DNA of 64,000 nucleotides from Pithys albifrons albifrons (Eukaryota > Chordata > Aves > Passeriformes > Thamnophilidae). Positions 1 through 11,918 of the stretch are shown piece by piece. The DNA lies in NCBI RefSeq assembly GCF_047495875.1, contig NC_092464.1, positions 3,692,737 through 3,756,736 on the forward strand, given 5' to 3'. Position 1 is the first letter of the stretch. Each line of letters begins with the position of its first letter. A program made the position numbers and the translations under genes. The notes under the pieces are model-generated. The model had not been told where the DNA came from, did no database searches, and worked only from the letters and a program-made list of their open reading frames with translations.

Positions 1-2467
1 AGGATCAGTGCCTGGGGCCTCCAAGGAGCTAAAAAGAGCCTTAATTAACATAAGGACATCTCCCTCCTTCAGCCAAAAGCGACAAAACTGAGATTCATGT
101 GGCTCTTTGGTACTCTGGGCTTGCTGGTCCATCCAGGATTGTGAGAACAAAGCACTTCTCACTCTGGAAAACATCTCTGCTTCCTGTCCCAGCTCACCTC
201 AAACCCACAGTGGATTAATTCAGTGAAAGAGGGAGGGACCAGCAAGAGGATGAACCTGACCCTGAGGGGTTTGTAGCCTAAAACACCAAGACACATGTTG
301 GTCATGCAGAAATAAGGAAGCAGCAACACACCCAACACTACACTGCGAATTCCCCCAGCACCTTCTCTTCCCATCCCAGCTCACAGGGATGCCCTCACTG
401 TGTCATTCCATCAGTGCCATCCAGCACTGCCACCCTGACTGGAAAGGTGGTACAACAAACCAGAACAAACAAAGAGAAGTCAAAACTCGCTCCTCAATCA
501 GAAAATGGCATCGCTGAAACCCAACAGCTCTGCAAATATTTCCAACAATGAGGTTCTCTGCACACAAGAGCAAGATTGGCTCAGCAAACAGGACTCAATC
601 CACACTATGGCTGTGAGTCATGGAAAGATTCCAGCATCACCTCCAGAAATTTCTGACAACTGAGTCATGGGAACATCCTCCCAGCCTTGGACTTTGCACT
701 GAAATCAGCAGCAGCCTGACCTGTGGATAAAGTCACCTGCTGAACCCTGGGACAGGTGGATTTTGACACTGAACCTGACCCTGCAATTGGCCTTTAGGAC
801 AGATCTGAACTCTGGGAGGTGCCTTTGTTCATTTTCCAGCTGCTCCTCAAGAAGCAGCTCCAGCAGACCTTGGTGCTGCTCCTCAGGCTTTTCCTGCACT
901 GTCTGGTCACTGTTTGGCCACGGTTCAGATTGGGATCATTGGAGATCTTGTGCAAACAAATCAAGGACATGAGTGTTCAGTGCCTTTGTTTTTTTGAGGT
1001 GTTACACAATTTCTGTTATTTCTCCATTACAATGGATCTCATTATCTGAACTTCATTCCTTCCCATTTCCTGCTCAAAACTCCTCCTTTCTGTTTGGGGA
1101 TGACTTTAAATTTCACTGTGGTTTTGATTCTGTTTCTTTTTCTCAGTGAACTGAGAGGTGTTTCAGCTTAATTGTCTCACATTTCTTCTTTTGAATTGCA
1201 TTTCCTCAGAATTGTTTGGTTATTTTAGAATTCTTGCTGCTCTCAAGAATATTTTAAAAAATTGCCTTCTGCAGATGCAGAAACTCAGGGAGAGTGAAGC
1301 CCAATGACACAGACCACTAGGATGAAAAAAATAATAATAAAAATTACTCTGATTTTAGAGGAACTCACTTCCCACAAAAGTTTTCCTACCACCCTTTGCT
1401 GCTCATGTCACTTTTGGAGGTGCAAATTCACCCACATGGTGTGATACAAGAAACCTTTCTAATAATTCACCAGAAAACTGAGAGGTCTAAAATGTACAAG
1501 GTTAGAAAATAAAAGATTTTACCACACCACGATTTGGCTCAAGGGAGGGATGATGTTTCCCTTCAGCCCAAACAACATTTCTAATTATTATTATTTACCA
1601 GATTACTTTCTATATTGAAAAAAGCCCATAAAATTTAGAAAAGAGCCTCACAAGATTAACTCTTACTCTGAAATATTAATGTTTTTATGTTTGAAGGTCA
1701 ATTCCCAGCTCTGTCACAGCCTCTCAGAGAAAATCCAGCCAGTTCTTGTGGTCTCCCTTCCTCTCAGTTTCTCCAGCAGGTTTTGGTAATAAAGTTTGAT
1801 TATTTGTCAATAGAAAGGCAATTCTTTTCAAAGCACCAGAAGTTCTGTATGTGTATTTTACAAAAATGTTTCTCACTATTTTTGTGACCCAACTTTTCCC
1901 TCGAATGATGCAACAATGAAGTAACAAGTGGCAGTATCAGAACACACAGAGCTTATAGACTTAAAAATGGTACCTCCAGCCTTTGGAAGTTCACCAGATT
2001 TTCCCAAAAATTCTCATTTCCTATCAGAGTGGAGCTAAAACTTTTTAAACTGCATTTCTGAAGAATTGATGGGAAAGGAGAGCAGAGGTTTGTAACTCAG
2101 TTAGATGTAATTAGCAATGCAGAGTGGAGGAGATTCACTGAGACGTGGAAAGCATCCTACTGCCAGGAGGTTTGTGCTCCAGGATCTTCTCCAGGTTATG
2201 GAAAATGAAAGTTCAAGCCCCTGGGGTGAACAGTCCCCTCACTCTGCTGGTATTACTTGGCAGCTGTAAAATAATCTGCTTTTTATGGGGTTTGTATTTC
2301 ATTTCGATCAGAAATGTGAGCGCTGTCAAACTGCTCCTCAAAGCAACGAGTTTTTCCATTAAAAAAAATAAAATCACAAAGAGTTTCACTTGAAAAAGCC
2401 ACAACTGACTCTCATTTATGATAACAATAACCTTGTAATGTCTTCCAAGAACTCAGTTTCCTGCTTT
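1..2467. other. Single-copy sequence, no gene seen
   Basis: AT-moderate sequence without CR1 signature, RNA gene or splice-bounded exon. A short Glu/Gln/Leu-rich minus-strand frame near 705-899 has no flanking splice sites and is treated as chance. Confidence 0.5.
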
Positions 2468-2700
2468 CACAGAATCACAGAATGGTTGGGTTTGGAAGAG
2501 TCCTTTGGGGGTCACCTGGTCCAAAGCCCCTGCTCAAGAAGGATCACCTAAAAGTGCCTGAATGGAAGCATGGCCAGATGCCTTTTGGATAGTCTTGGGA
2601 TCCTTCATGGATGGAGACTGCACAACATCTCTGGGTGACCCGTCACCCTCACAGCAAAAAGTGTTTCCTCATGTTCAGAAGGAGCTTCCTGTGTTTTAGT
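2468..2700 (-). mobile_element. Diverged CR1 fragment
   Basis: It starts with CACAGAATCACAGAATGG and the GGGTTTGGAAGAG block, the reverse complement of a CR1 3' end. It then runs through a 'hospital' of diverged CR1 3'-region words (tctctgggtgac, ccctcacagcaaaaagtgtttcctcatgttcag). It is clearly older than the young copies in the window. Confidence 0.7.
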
Positions 2701-3094
2701 TTAGTCAGGGTTAGAAAATGCAAAAAGGAGGGAAGGCAAATGGACTGAAGTGTTTCCAGTGGAGTGTAAATTAGACAAAATCACTCCCTCCAGGATGGTG
2801 TGAGATATCCAGGCTTGGTAGAGGCTCCAGAATTGCTGAGGTGAGTACTGAGCAAAGCATCCCAGGGAGACAATCTCAGGGACCTCAGCACCTCAAGTCT
2901 TCCACTGCTGTCATTTCTCTCTGCAGGCATCAGGCCAGAGGAGGTCAAAGATGAGTTTGTAAAGGTAACAAGGTGATGACTTTTCATGAGTCTCCCTGCC
3001 AGGGAGGAGGGGATGGATGAACTAAGGGAGCAAAGTAACAGTGCAGAAATGAAAGGGGGAGGGGGAAAGTCAGTTGTCTAGAGGTGGCAAATAA

Positions 3095-3690
3095 AATCAT
3101 AGAATCACAGAATGGATTGGGTTGGAAAAGACCTCTGAGATCATCAAGTCCAACCCTTGGTCCAACTCCAGTCCCTTTACCAGATCATGGCACTCAGTGC
3201 CACGGCCAAGCTCACCTTAGAAACCTCCAGGGATGGGGAATCCACCCCCTCTCTGGGCAGCCCATTCCAATCCCTGAGCACTCTCTCTGCAAAGAATTTT
3301 TTCTCATCTCCAACTTCAATTTCCCCTGGCAGAGCTTGAGCCCATCGGGCCCCCTTGTCCTATTGCTGAGTGCCTGGGAGAAGAGACCAACCCCCACCTG
3401 GCCAGAACTTCCCTTCAGGCAGTTCCAGACAGTGCTGAGGTCACCTCTGAGCCTCCTCTTCTCCAGGCTAAACACCCCCAGCTCCCTCAGCCTCTCCCCA
3501 CAGCACTTGTGCTCCAGTCCCTTCTCCAGCCTCGTTGCTCTTCTCTGGTTCCGCTCCAGCCCCTCAAGATCTTTCCTGACCTGAGGGGCCCAGAACTGAA
3601 CACAACACTCAAGGTGTGGCCTCCCCAAGGCAGAGTCCAGGGGAAGGGTCACTGCCCTGGGCCTGCTGGCCACGCTACTTTTGATACAGG
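3095..3690 (-). mobile_element. CR1 LINE, 5'-truncated, young group
   Basis: The 3' end lies at 3095 (AATCATAGAATCACAGAATGG). Read on the minus strand, the copy encodes the CR1 ORF2 C-terminal segment: [53 protein letters not shown] and [13 protein letters not shown]. It is truncated on the 5' side near 3690. A change near the Ser-Gly/Leu-Pro-Arg segment breaks the frame, so the copy is dead. Confidence 0.93.
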
Positions 3691-4203
3691 AATGTGTAAA
3701 GGTAATTCTTACACAAGCTAAAGAAACTACAGTGAGGAGAACCAGGATGGGAAACCAAGCAGATTCCAAAAACTTGCTGTGGCATAAAGGTCACTGCTTA
3801 CAGGAGGGAATTCAAGTGTAAATAAGAAGCAGGATGACTTTTGGCTCATTTGTATTGATGTTAATGACAGTCAGCACATAAACCACTATTGAAAGGCAAG
3901 GGGTGAAGCCACAGGCCTGAATAACCAGTTCTGGGCAGGTTTCCTGCAGCAGTGCCCGAAAGGCTCACGGGAAGCATCTCAGGCCACAACTGTTCCATTA
4001 ACTCCCCACATTTCTCAGCCCATCCTGAGGCAGGAGCTCTGCCCTTTGCAGATGTGCTGCCCACATAGTGGCTGAGCCCCAGAGAGCAGGGCAGGGTCTT
4101 CTTCTCAAGGTCAACAGCAGCCAGTCTGCAGCATCCTGAACACCACCCAGGGAGGATGGACCTCCTAAGTCACTGTAAACTGTATTTGTTTGGTTTTTTT
4201 TCA

Positions 4204-4406
4204 GTGACCACAGTAAAACATTGGCCCAGGTTGCCCAGAGAGGTGGTGGATGCCCTATCCCTGCAAACATTCAAGGTCAGTTTGGAGGGGACTCTGAGCC
4301 ACCTGATCTGGTTGAAGATGTCCCTCCTCATTGCAAGGATGTTGGAGTAGATGACCTTTAAAGGTCCCTTTCAACCCAAATCATTCCCTAATTCTATGAT
4401 ACTATA
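4204..4406 (+). mobile_element. CR1 3' fragment (older type)
   Basis: CAGGTTGCCCAGAGAGGTGG, then a degenerate ORF2 tail, then GATGACCTTTAAAGGTCCC and ATTCTATGATACTATA. This is the classic CR1 3' terminus in plus orientation. Confidence 0.85.
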
Positions 4407-4408
4407 CA

Positions 4409-4500
4409 AAGAATCATAAAATGGTCTGGGTTGGAAGGGACTTCAAGTAGCTGCAACCCCCTGCCATGTATGTATGTGCAATAAAACACAGCCCTTCCTC
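4409..4500 (-). mobile_element. CR1 3' fragment, tail-to-tail with the preceding copy
   Basis: It begins AGAATCATAAAATGGTCTGGG with GTTGGAAGGGACTTCAAG, an inverted CR1 3' end, three bases after the end of the plus-strand copy. Homology fades after the CTGCCATG block. Confidence 0.7.
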
Positions 4501-4511
4501 AGGCACTCTGT

Positions 4512-4795
4512 CAGAATCACAGAATATTCTGAGGTGGGAGGGACCCACAGGGATCAGCAAAGTCCAACAATCCCATCCTGTGCCTGAGAGGATCATCCAA
4601 ACACTCCTTGAGCTCTGTCAGCCTTGAGGCCGTACCCACTGCCCTGGGGAGCCTGTTCAGTGTCCACCACCCTCTGGGGGAAGCATCTTTTCCTAATAAC
4701 CAACCCAAACTCCCCTGACACAGCTTCAGGCCATTCCCCGGGGTCCTTACTGTGGTCACCACAAAGCAGAGCTCAGTGCCTGTCCCACTTCCCCC
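4512..4795 (-). mobile_element. Diverged CR1 fragment
   Basis: Starts CAGAATCACAGAATATTCTG, with GGTGGGAGGGACCCACAGGG. It continues through CTGCCCTGGGGAGCCTGTTC and CTTTTCCTAATAACCAACCC, which correspond to the ORF2 tail of a CR1 subfamily in reverse. Confidence 0.7.
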
Positions 4796-7580
4796 CATGA
4801 GGAAGTTGCAGACTGTAGAGGTCTAGTAGGAGGACTTGGCCTGTATTCCTTGAAAATCTGCTCCCAGTGTGCCATGGAGACCCCCCCATGTTTCTTTTCA
4901 GAAAAACATTACAATAAACCAACAACAAACAAACACCAAAACCACCTGTAAATTCAAGATGGAAATGTCTAAGTACTCCTCTTTTTAAATCAGTTTTTGG
5001 ATATTCAGATTTTACTATTTAAGTGTTTTCTGAGAAGAGAAGAATTCTCTTCTTTTCTTCATGTCCCACACAATTCTTATCCTTTTTTTTTGGCTGGATT
5101 GACAAATAACAATGAATTGACAATAGTGATACTGATCAGGAGACAAGGAGAATTTCCTCTTTTCTTACTAATTTTTTCCTCCCAATTGGATGAAGAACTG
5201 TTGAATCCTCTTAGGAAGCAGAGCAGGATAAGCAGCTAAATGCCTTTATGGCTTTGCATCTTGCACATCCTGGTGATGGGGGAACTATCCTCTCAGGTGG
5301 AGGTTGGAGGTGAGCTGTTCTCCCACACACATCACCACTGACTTTATCTTATTCCTGAACTCTTGAGTTTTTCTTACCTGTTTCGAACATTTCTGATATT
5401 TCTGTTCTTTATACTGTTGGTTTTCACTTGTACCTTCCAGCTCTACCAGCCTTGCAATTCCTGTGTCAAAACATCCTCCACATGTTTGGTTTTGCCCTGC
5501 TGAGGGACAGTTCCACTAATTCTCTGTTCCACCATGGAACAACCATTCCCCACCTGCTTTGCCCACAACATCCATGACTCTGTTTGCCTCTGGCTCTTTC
5601 AACCCACATTTTTACAGTTGGAAGAGCATTAATCTCATTTTGTTTAATGTCTGTCCATACATTTAATTCATACATCATTCCACTGACAGTGGTCCTGTTC
5701 TCCTTTGGACATGAACCTTCCACTACCACCTGATGGACCTGCTCAGCTGCACTTCCCATGAGCTCTCCTGGCTTCAACCTTCTTCCCACCACTGTCCACA
5801 CAAAGGGCTGACTCCAGACCTTCTTCCTCTGCCTCCAGGATCCTCATATTCCTATATAAGGGATCTTTGTTCCACAGTGAATATTTCTTCTCATCACTGC
5901 TCCTTGGGGAAATTGAGAGGTGATGTTTGATGTTCTACACCCAAACAGTGCCCACACCACTGATTAACTGGAGCAGAATTTCAGCAACAGGAACAAACAC
6001 AGGCAAACCTTCTCACTCATTTCCCTGATTTATAAATATATTTGGGAAGGATGTGGAAGAGCCATGAATCAAAGTGACTTTGCAGATTGGGTTCTATCAA
6101 CCAGTAAAGGGCCTGGTAGAGAAATGATGGGATTTATTCATGACATAGAGGAAGAGAAGGGAGGAGTTAGAGGAACAAAGCCAAAACCAGAACATTTTCT
6201 TTATCAAGAAATGTTTGATCTGAGTAGGAGTTAAAACACTGAACAGGTGAACTGAATAAATGCAGAAGGCTGTTGTCTATGTCTGGCTTTTAAGGGTTTT
6301 CTCTTACTCATTTTCTTTTAGCCTCTCATCTGTTTCAAACACACACTTCAGACTCAGAGATATGTCTGAAAGTTTGTCTTTGAGGTGCAGTTTTAGCTCT
6401 TTGATCTTAGTGGAAAAAAACCTCTTATTGGCTTTTAGTGGGAGCTTGAATTCACACAAAGAGAGAGAAGGTCAATCATTGCTCAGGAGTGTTTGCTTTT
6501 ACCCCCCTCTTGCTTCCCTTGCCCTTTTCTGTAACAGCCTCTAGAGCAGAGGGGAAGGTCTGCTCTGACCAGCAATGTCCTTCCTGCTTCTCCCTCATCA
6601 TCTTCCATGGTCACAAATCGATTTTTTCCAGCAGAAGCCATTAAAGGAATAGCAATTCTTATCACTTACTCCTCTTGAGATGCTGCTGAGCCCACTGGCA
6701 CATCTCTAGCTCCATTTTGATTATTGATCCATCCCACTCTTCCTGGGAAACACTTGAGACCTGCACACATCTACAGCTGGCTCTAAACTGGGTGCTGAGG
6801 TGCTTAAACCTGGGAAAACTTGGAGGGGGGGTGGGGGGGAAGTCATGACAAGGTGTTTTCCAAACTCACTTTCTCTGCCTCAGCCATGATCTCACAAGAT
6901 CATTCTGTCAGTGCAATTCCCGCTGAGTTTCTAGTCTTGTTTGGTATTTAATGCCACAGTAGAACCCATGGCATGATGTGAGCACATCATGTGGCACACA
7001 CAGAGCCTTCCTCTTCTTCATTTGCTAATTTTCACATCACTTGGCCTGCAGTTGTTAAAGCCACATTTCCACTGCCCTGAAACTTCCTGCACCCTGTTTT
7101 TGGGACAATCCTCCCTTTTCCCTTATCTGCCTTTCCCCTTCCTGCACTTTCTAAGTGTGAAGACTTCGATCTTTAATAAATACAGGCAATTCCTCCCTTC
7201 CTGACATCACTTGTTCCCCTTAATTAGGCACTTTTTGTGAACTGTTGGTTTTCTCACACTGAGAGCAGAGCTGTCAAACTTAAGGACAAATTCCTCACTA
7301 GATCCTTTGATAATGCAATCACAGCATTGCAGGAAACACCAAGAGGAAAAAGCAGCACATTTCTGGGTAGGGGGAGGTACAGCAACTCCAAAACCATGGT
7401 AAGAGTGGGCTTTAAACCTCAGGACCTCCCCATGGTGTGCAGGGCTATCACTGGGCATACAGGACTTGGGGTGCTCTGTAGGGTGGTGGAGAGGTCCAGC
7501 TGCTCATCAAAACACCTTCTAAGCATCAGAGGAGGGAGGCACACACACTGAGACACCTCAACTGCAGATAAATCACAGGA
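4796..7580. other. Single-copy sequence, no gene seen
   Basis: No exon, RNA gene or clear transposon was recognised. It holds a short A/C-rich patch near 4912-4948 (aac/caaa words) and a G-rich run near 6826-6840. Confidence 0.5.
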
Positions 7581-7975
7581 TAATAGAATCATAGAATCCT
7601 GTAGGTTGGAAAAGACCTTTAAGATCGTTGAATCCAACCATTAACTTGGCACTGCCAAGTCCATCATCAAACTTTGTCCCCAAGTGCCACAGACACGTTT
7701 TTAACACCTCCAGAGATGGTGCTGGCACCAATTCCCTGGCAAGGATCTGGTCCAATGTCTGATCACCCTTTCAGAAAAAAAACTTTCCCCAACACCCAAT
7801 TTAAACCTCCCCTGGTACCACTTGAGGTCATTTGCTCTTGTCCTGTTGCTTGTTACTTGTGAGAAGAGACTGACCCCAACCTGGCTATAACCTCCTTTTA
7901 GGGAGCTGTAGAGAGTGAAAAGACCTTCCCTGAGCATCTTTTTCTGCAGATAATTCTGCCTGTGTGGTAGGAAGG
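7581..7975 (-). mobile_element. CR1 fragment (older type)
   Basis: The inverted 3' end AATAGAATCATAGAATCCTG is followed by GGTTGGAAAAGACCTTTAAG and the rest of the 3' region, up to the GAGAAGAGACTGACCCCAAC block (degenerate ORF2 motif LFSQVTSNRTR on the minus strand). Confidence 0.88.
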
Positions 7976-9164
7976 CACATTTGGACAGCAGAGCAGGTTG
8001 AGGGCTCTCAGTGAACAAACCTCCACAACAAATGCACTCAACTGCCTGTTTCCTTTTAAAGGAGCATTGTAGTAAATAAACAGTGGCTCTGGTTCATTTT
8101 TGAGTTCTTTATAATAGTAGTGATGTCTTATTATCTGTTGCTCATCCTTCTCCTCCCTGTATTCAATTTTTGTCCCAGTTTCAAAAGCAATAAAGAATAA
8201 AAAGTGCTCTTGAGGGACAGGAAAGGAGAGGGGAAATAAATTTAGAGCAGCAGAGGAAAAAAAAGGAGTTTGGCAAGCACAAAACTCAGTGAGTGGGATT
8301 CCAGAGCTTGGTTATGACCCTCCTCACCTCCTTAAGTCAATTCATCTCACAGCTGAAGCTTAAAACCTGTCAGTGCTAATTTATACTGTTCAACTTGTGC
8401 ATGATGGACAATTGGCTTTTGGACAAAGTGTGAGAAATAAATCCCTATTAAAAATGTCATATTCCATGTATTAAAAGAAAGCTGGAAGGCTCTGGCCAAG
8501 GGACAGCAAGCAATGCACTTTAATAATGGAAGGTGCCAAAAATATTTTCATCTGTCTCCTTCACACAGTACTGATGAATGTCATGAGAAAATGAAAATTT
8601 TTCTGGATCTGTGAATGCCATAAAAAATTAATGTCAAGTGACATCAGGACTGGGGTAGGTATTTTAAGCCTTCTAAATGCCATGAGATATTTTATCCTTT
8701 GTTTTCCATGAGATGGGATGTTAGTAATTTGAAGAGCATCATCTCAGTTAGGCAGGAAAATCACATTAACTCTTTGTTTGCCTCTATTTCACCCTCTTCC
8801 AGCTATAAATACACAAAAAGATCTTCCCTTGCTCACAGCTTGATAAAAGCTTTCATGTTGCTGCAGAGGGATCAAAGAGTGCCACACAAACATGAACCAG
8901 ATGATTGAGTTCCTTGAAAGCTCTTCAGTGGGACTCCCTCACCACGACAAAGGAAGAGCTGCTTCAGAAACTTCAATGACATTAATTTTACAACAAATCC
9001 TCTAAAACAAGAGGAAATCTTCCCCTTCCTTTTGTGCCAGCCCATCCCTGCTTCCCACAGCTGGATGTGGCTGCACAAAGTGGATGGCTCAGGGCACATT
9101 CTGCCCTGTTTCCAGGAGGAGATGTGGGACACACACCCTGCAGGGCTGGGATTCATCCAGGCTG

Positions 9165-9343
9165 GAGGGCATTCCCACCTGCCAGAGGGCATTCCCACCT
9201 GCCAGGGGGCATTCCCACCTGTCAGAGGGCACTCCCACCTGTAAGAGGGCACTCCCACCTGCCAGAGGGCATTCCCACTGCCAGAGGGCATTCCCACCTG
9301 CCCGAGGGCATTCCCACATGCCAGGGGGCATTCCCACCTGCCA
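9165..9343. repeat. 20-bp minisatellite, 9 units
   Basis: The unit is GAGGGCATTCCCACCTGCCA. Nine head-to-tail copies were counted. The sixth is 19 bp (one C lost) and the others differ by one to three substitutions. Because 20 is not a multiple of 3, translation cycles through frames, giving repetitive peptides in several frames that are not genes. Confidence 0.95.
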
Positions 9344-9459
9344 GAGCCACTCCAGGGCATTGCATTGTAAAGGGAGAGAAACTTGTGGTTAATCAATGTT
9401 AGAAAACTCATCCTGAATTCAAAGTCTAAAACCAGCTGAGCTGCAGCTCTAAGGAGCCC

Positions 9460-9885
9460 ATGAAGGGACTGGAGCACAAGTGCTGTGGGAGAGGCTGAGG
9501 GAGCTGGGGGTGTTTAGCCTGGAGAAGAGGAGGCTCAGAGGTGACCCCAGCACTGTCTGGAACTCCCTGAAGGGAAGTTCTGGCCAGGTGGGGGTTGGTC
9601 TCTTCTCCCAGGCACTCAGCAATAGGACAAGGGGGCACGATGGGCTCAAGCTCTGCCAGGGGAAATTGAAGTTGGAGATGAGAAAGAAATTCTTTGCAGA
9701 GAGAGTGCTCAGGCATTGGAATGGGCTGCCCAGAGAGGGGGTGGATTCCCCATCCCTGGAGGTTTTTCAGCTGAGCTTGGCTGTGGCACTGAGTGCCATG
9801 ACCTGGTAAAGGGACTGGAGTTGGACCAAGGGTTGGACTTGATGATCTCAGAGGTCTTTTCCAAGCCAAACGATTCTATGATTTC
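9460..9885 (+). mobile_element. CR1 LINE, 5'-truncated, young group
   Basis: It starts within the GAAGGGACTGGAGCACAAG block and keeps the ORF2 tail in one frame: [60 protein letters not shown]. The stop follows the Met-Thr-Trp end. A short 3' UTR ends CGATTCTATGATTTCT. Confidence 0.93.
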
Positions 9886-10104
9886 TCACCTCTGATTGTA
9901 AAACCAGCTCAGAGACTTGTGGAAAACTCTAAAATCAGTTGCTATGATGCTGTTTCAGATGGGAAACTGGTTTCCCAAATGTAGCACCAGTTGAGGAACC
10001 CTTGTGGATCCCTCACGGTATCTCAAACAGTCCCAGATGCTCATGGTGAGGAACCTGAATGGAGCCCTCTGTGCCCATGGGGTAGGAGCTCAGCACCTGC
10101 ATTT

Positions 10105-10172
10105 ATAGAATCATAGAATTGATTGGGTTGGAAAAGACCTCCGAGATCATCGAGTCCAACCCTTAATTTCTA
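10105..10172 (-). mobile_element. CR1 3'-end stub
   Basis: About 70 nt of inverted CR1 3' end: ATAGAATCATAGAATTGATT, GGGTTGGAAAAGACCTCCGA and GAGTCCAACCCTTAA. A severely 5'-truncated insertion of the young group. Confidence 0.85.
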
Positions 10173-10509
10173 CCACATTAAACACAAAATTCACCAACAA
10201 CATCCCAAGAGCTGCTCAGGTTCCTGCATACACATTCTGCTGCCTACACTGACCAGATGAAGGTTTTTTGAGATATTCTTAGATACCTCATAGACCCAAC
10301 GACTCAAACATTGTGGGAGATCTTCACCTTTCTGTAGGGGAATATGGAGACCAGGATGTCTCAGAACATCTCAGAGAACAGCAGTTGCACCTGAATGGGC
10401 AAGTTAATTGGTTCTCCATCCTCCCACAGAATTAAAGGCATCTCACTTTCCTCAACACAGTCACAACAATTTTTATATATATTTATGTATATAAATGTAT
10501 AAGAAACGG

Positions 10510-10688
10510 TATCATAGGATCATTAAGGTTAGAAAACACCTCTAAGATCATCAAGTCCAACCACTAATCTCACACTGCCAGGTCCACCACGAAACCATGT
10601 CCTTAAAAACCACCTCTAGATTTTTGAGCACTTCCAGGGACAAAGAATCCATCAGTTCCCTGGGCTGCCTGATCCAATGCTTGACCTG
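10510..10688 (-). mobile_element. CR1 fragment (older type)
   Basis: ATCATAGGATCATTAAGGTT is followed by AGAAAACACCTCTAAGATCATC, the CACTGCCAGGTCCACCACGAAACC block and CACTTCCAGGGACAAAGAATC. These are inverted CR1 3'-region words. Confidence 0.82.
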
Positions 10689-10744
10689 TATACATATCTA
10701 TATATCTATCTATATATCTATGTCTATCTATCTATCTATCTATG
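10689..10744. repeat. (TATC)n / (TA)n microsatellite
   Basis: An imperfect TATC and TATA array directly adjoins the 5' side of the preceding CR1 fragment. Confidence 0.9.
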
Positions 10745-11810
10745 ATCAAATATACACAATATTTTCCTCTGATGGGATGATATATTAGAAAAACTTCTTG
10801 AAGGGTTTTTTTCTTCCAGTTTAACTAACTCTGATGGGTCTCCAAAACCCAGTGAGTGAATTCTGTGCTCAGGGAAGGGCACAGAGCAGGAACAGCAGGC
10901 AATTATTCCATGGGGCCGAACCAAAGCACAGGAGATTTGTCCTTCAAGATGTGATATCCCAGCAGCTTCTGCCTGTTTTCCCTGAGTGTTGACACAAGAG
11001 TGATGAACTACTGGGGAATTTTTGAAACAGGGAAGTCAGGATGTTGAATTTTCCTTCTGCAAAGAATTTTGGTGTGGCCTTGGGCAAGGCAGGTGATCAG
11101 GGTGAGCTGGTTAATGAGTGCAGTGTTAAACAGGGAGGATATTGTATCCTTGCTCCCATTCATGTCCTTCCCACGTGTTTGGACTGCAAGGCTCTAAAAG
11201 TGGAGAGTTACCAGCTCCATGCACGACCTCCAGTGCAAAAGAGCCTGCAGGGCTACTATAATAAAAAGAGTGAAAGAATAACCATAAACTACTACCAGGA
11301 GACAAACAATCCTGTTGCTGCACAGCCCCTTGAGACCTGAGATGGAAATGAAAACTTCCCAAACACCCCAAAGAGTGATTTAAGATACTTTCTCCATTAA
11401 CCTTCCCTGCCTGTTATTTGTCAGGTTAAATTTCTTGGCCTGTGGCCAAATTTGTCATTTCAGAAGAGGAAAATTATTCCGTGAGGTTTCAGCTTGTTTG
11501 TTTTCTGTCAGAGGCTTAAAGAATGATGGTGCTAAACTGCTCACTTTGTACAACAAACACACTGTTTCCCAGGTTGACTCCATTTTCACTGCACAGCATC
11601 CATCTGGAGCCATTTGTGCATCCCTGTGATCCAGAGTACAGGGAGGATGCTCTGATGGTCTGGAAACTCCTGCAGGGTTTGGAAACCTCCTTTACCTTGG
11701 TCAAAGGGCTTGTTTCTCCCTCTGATTGTACCACAGAGTTTCCCCCCTGGGATATGATGTGAAAACCCCCTGGCAGTAAAGCCATAAACCCATTTTTGGG
11801 ATTTGCTTAC
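10745..11810. other. Single-copy intronic sequence
   Basis: Nothing recognisable between the microsatellite and the receptor exon at 11811. Confidence 0.45.
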
Positions 11811-11918
11811 CAAGAAAAGAGGTGAGGAATCTGAAGTACTTTGGGCAAGGTCGTACCACAACTTCTCCCACCTCTGCTTCAGGCCAGCACGTGATGTTGT
11901 CCCACTGCCTCCTGCAAC
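11811..11918 (-). CDS. VIPR1: VIPR1-like class B1 GPCR, exon 3 (108 nt)
   Basis: Seen: on the minus strand CTGTTCCCCAG precedes a 108-nt block that ends at CTTG|GTAAGC, a near-consensus donor. The exon enters in phase 1 (GT completes a Gly codon with the G from 28584), runs 35 stop-free codons and leaves in phase 1. The peptide begins CRRQWDNITCWPEAEVGEVV and goes on to VRPCPKYFRFLTSFL. Family knowledge: the hormone-receptor domain core is (G)C..xWDNxxCW...G..V...CP. The Cys residues of GC, TC and PC, both Trp, the Asp of WDN and the NIT sequon are all present. The length of 35 codons between phase-1 introns equals the homologous exon in human VIPR1, VIPR2 and SCTR, as far as I remember those proteins. 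The VVV..CP stretch favours VIPR1; FRFLTS has some resemblance to SCTR. The next exon should begin with the NCT..GW motif; I did not find it between here and position 1. Confidence 0.85.

Larger units (their letters stand above)
1..11810 (-). other. VIPR1: Intron 3 of the VIPR1-like gene (partial)
   Basis: On the gene strand this follows the exon 3 donor GTAAGC. I scanned it for the next class B1 exon (Asn-Cys-Thr, two residues, Gly-Trp, then Ala-Cys-Gly) and found no candidate with splice sites. I therefore infer that the intron continues past position 1. It contains several CR1 pieces and the 20-bp minisatellite. Confidence 0.5.

Noticed and set aside
705..899. Glu/Gln/Leu-rich minus-strand peptide resembling a coiled coil
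   Set aside because: Short, no acceptor or donor in phase, and the repetitive CAG/CTC words explain the composition.
3861..4064. Minus-strand Ala-Cys-Gly-Phe segment that could have been the next receptor exon
   Set aside because: A stop codon lies just upstream in that frame, the NCT..GW motif is missing and there is no acceptor.
9034..9402. His/Pro-rich 122-codon frame
   Set aside because: Generated by the 20-bp minisatellite; parallel repetitive frames exist in other phases.
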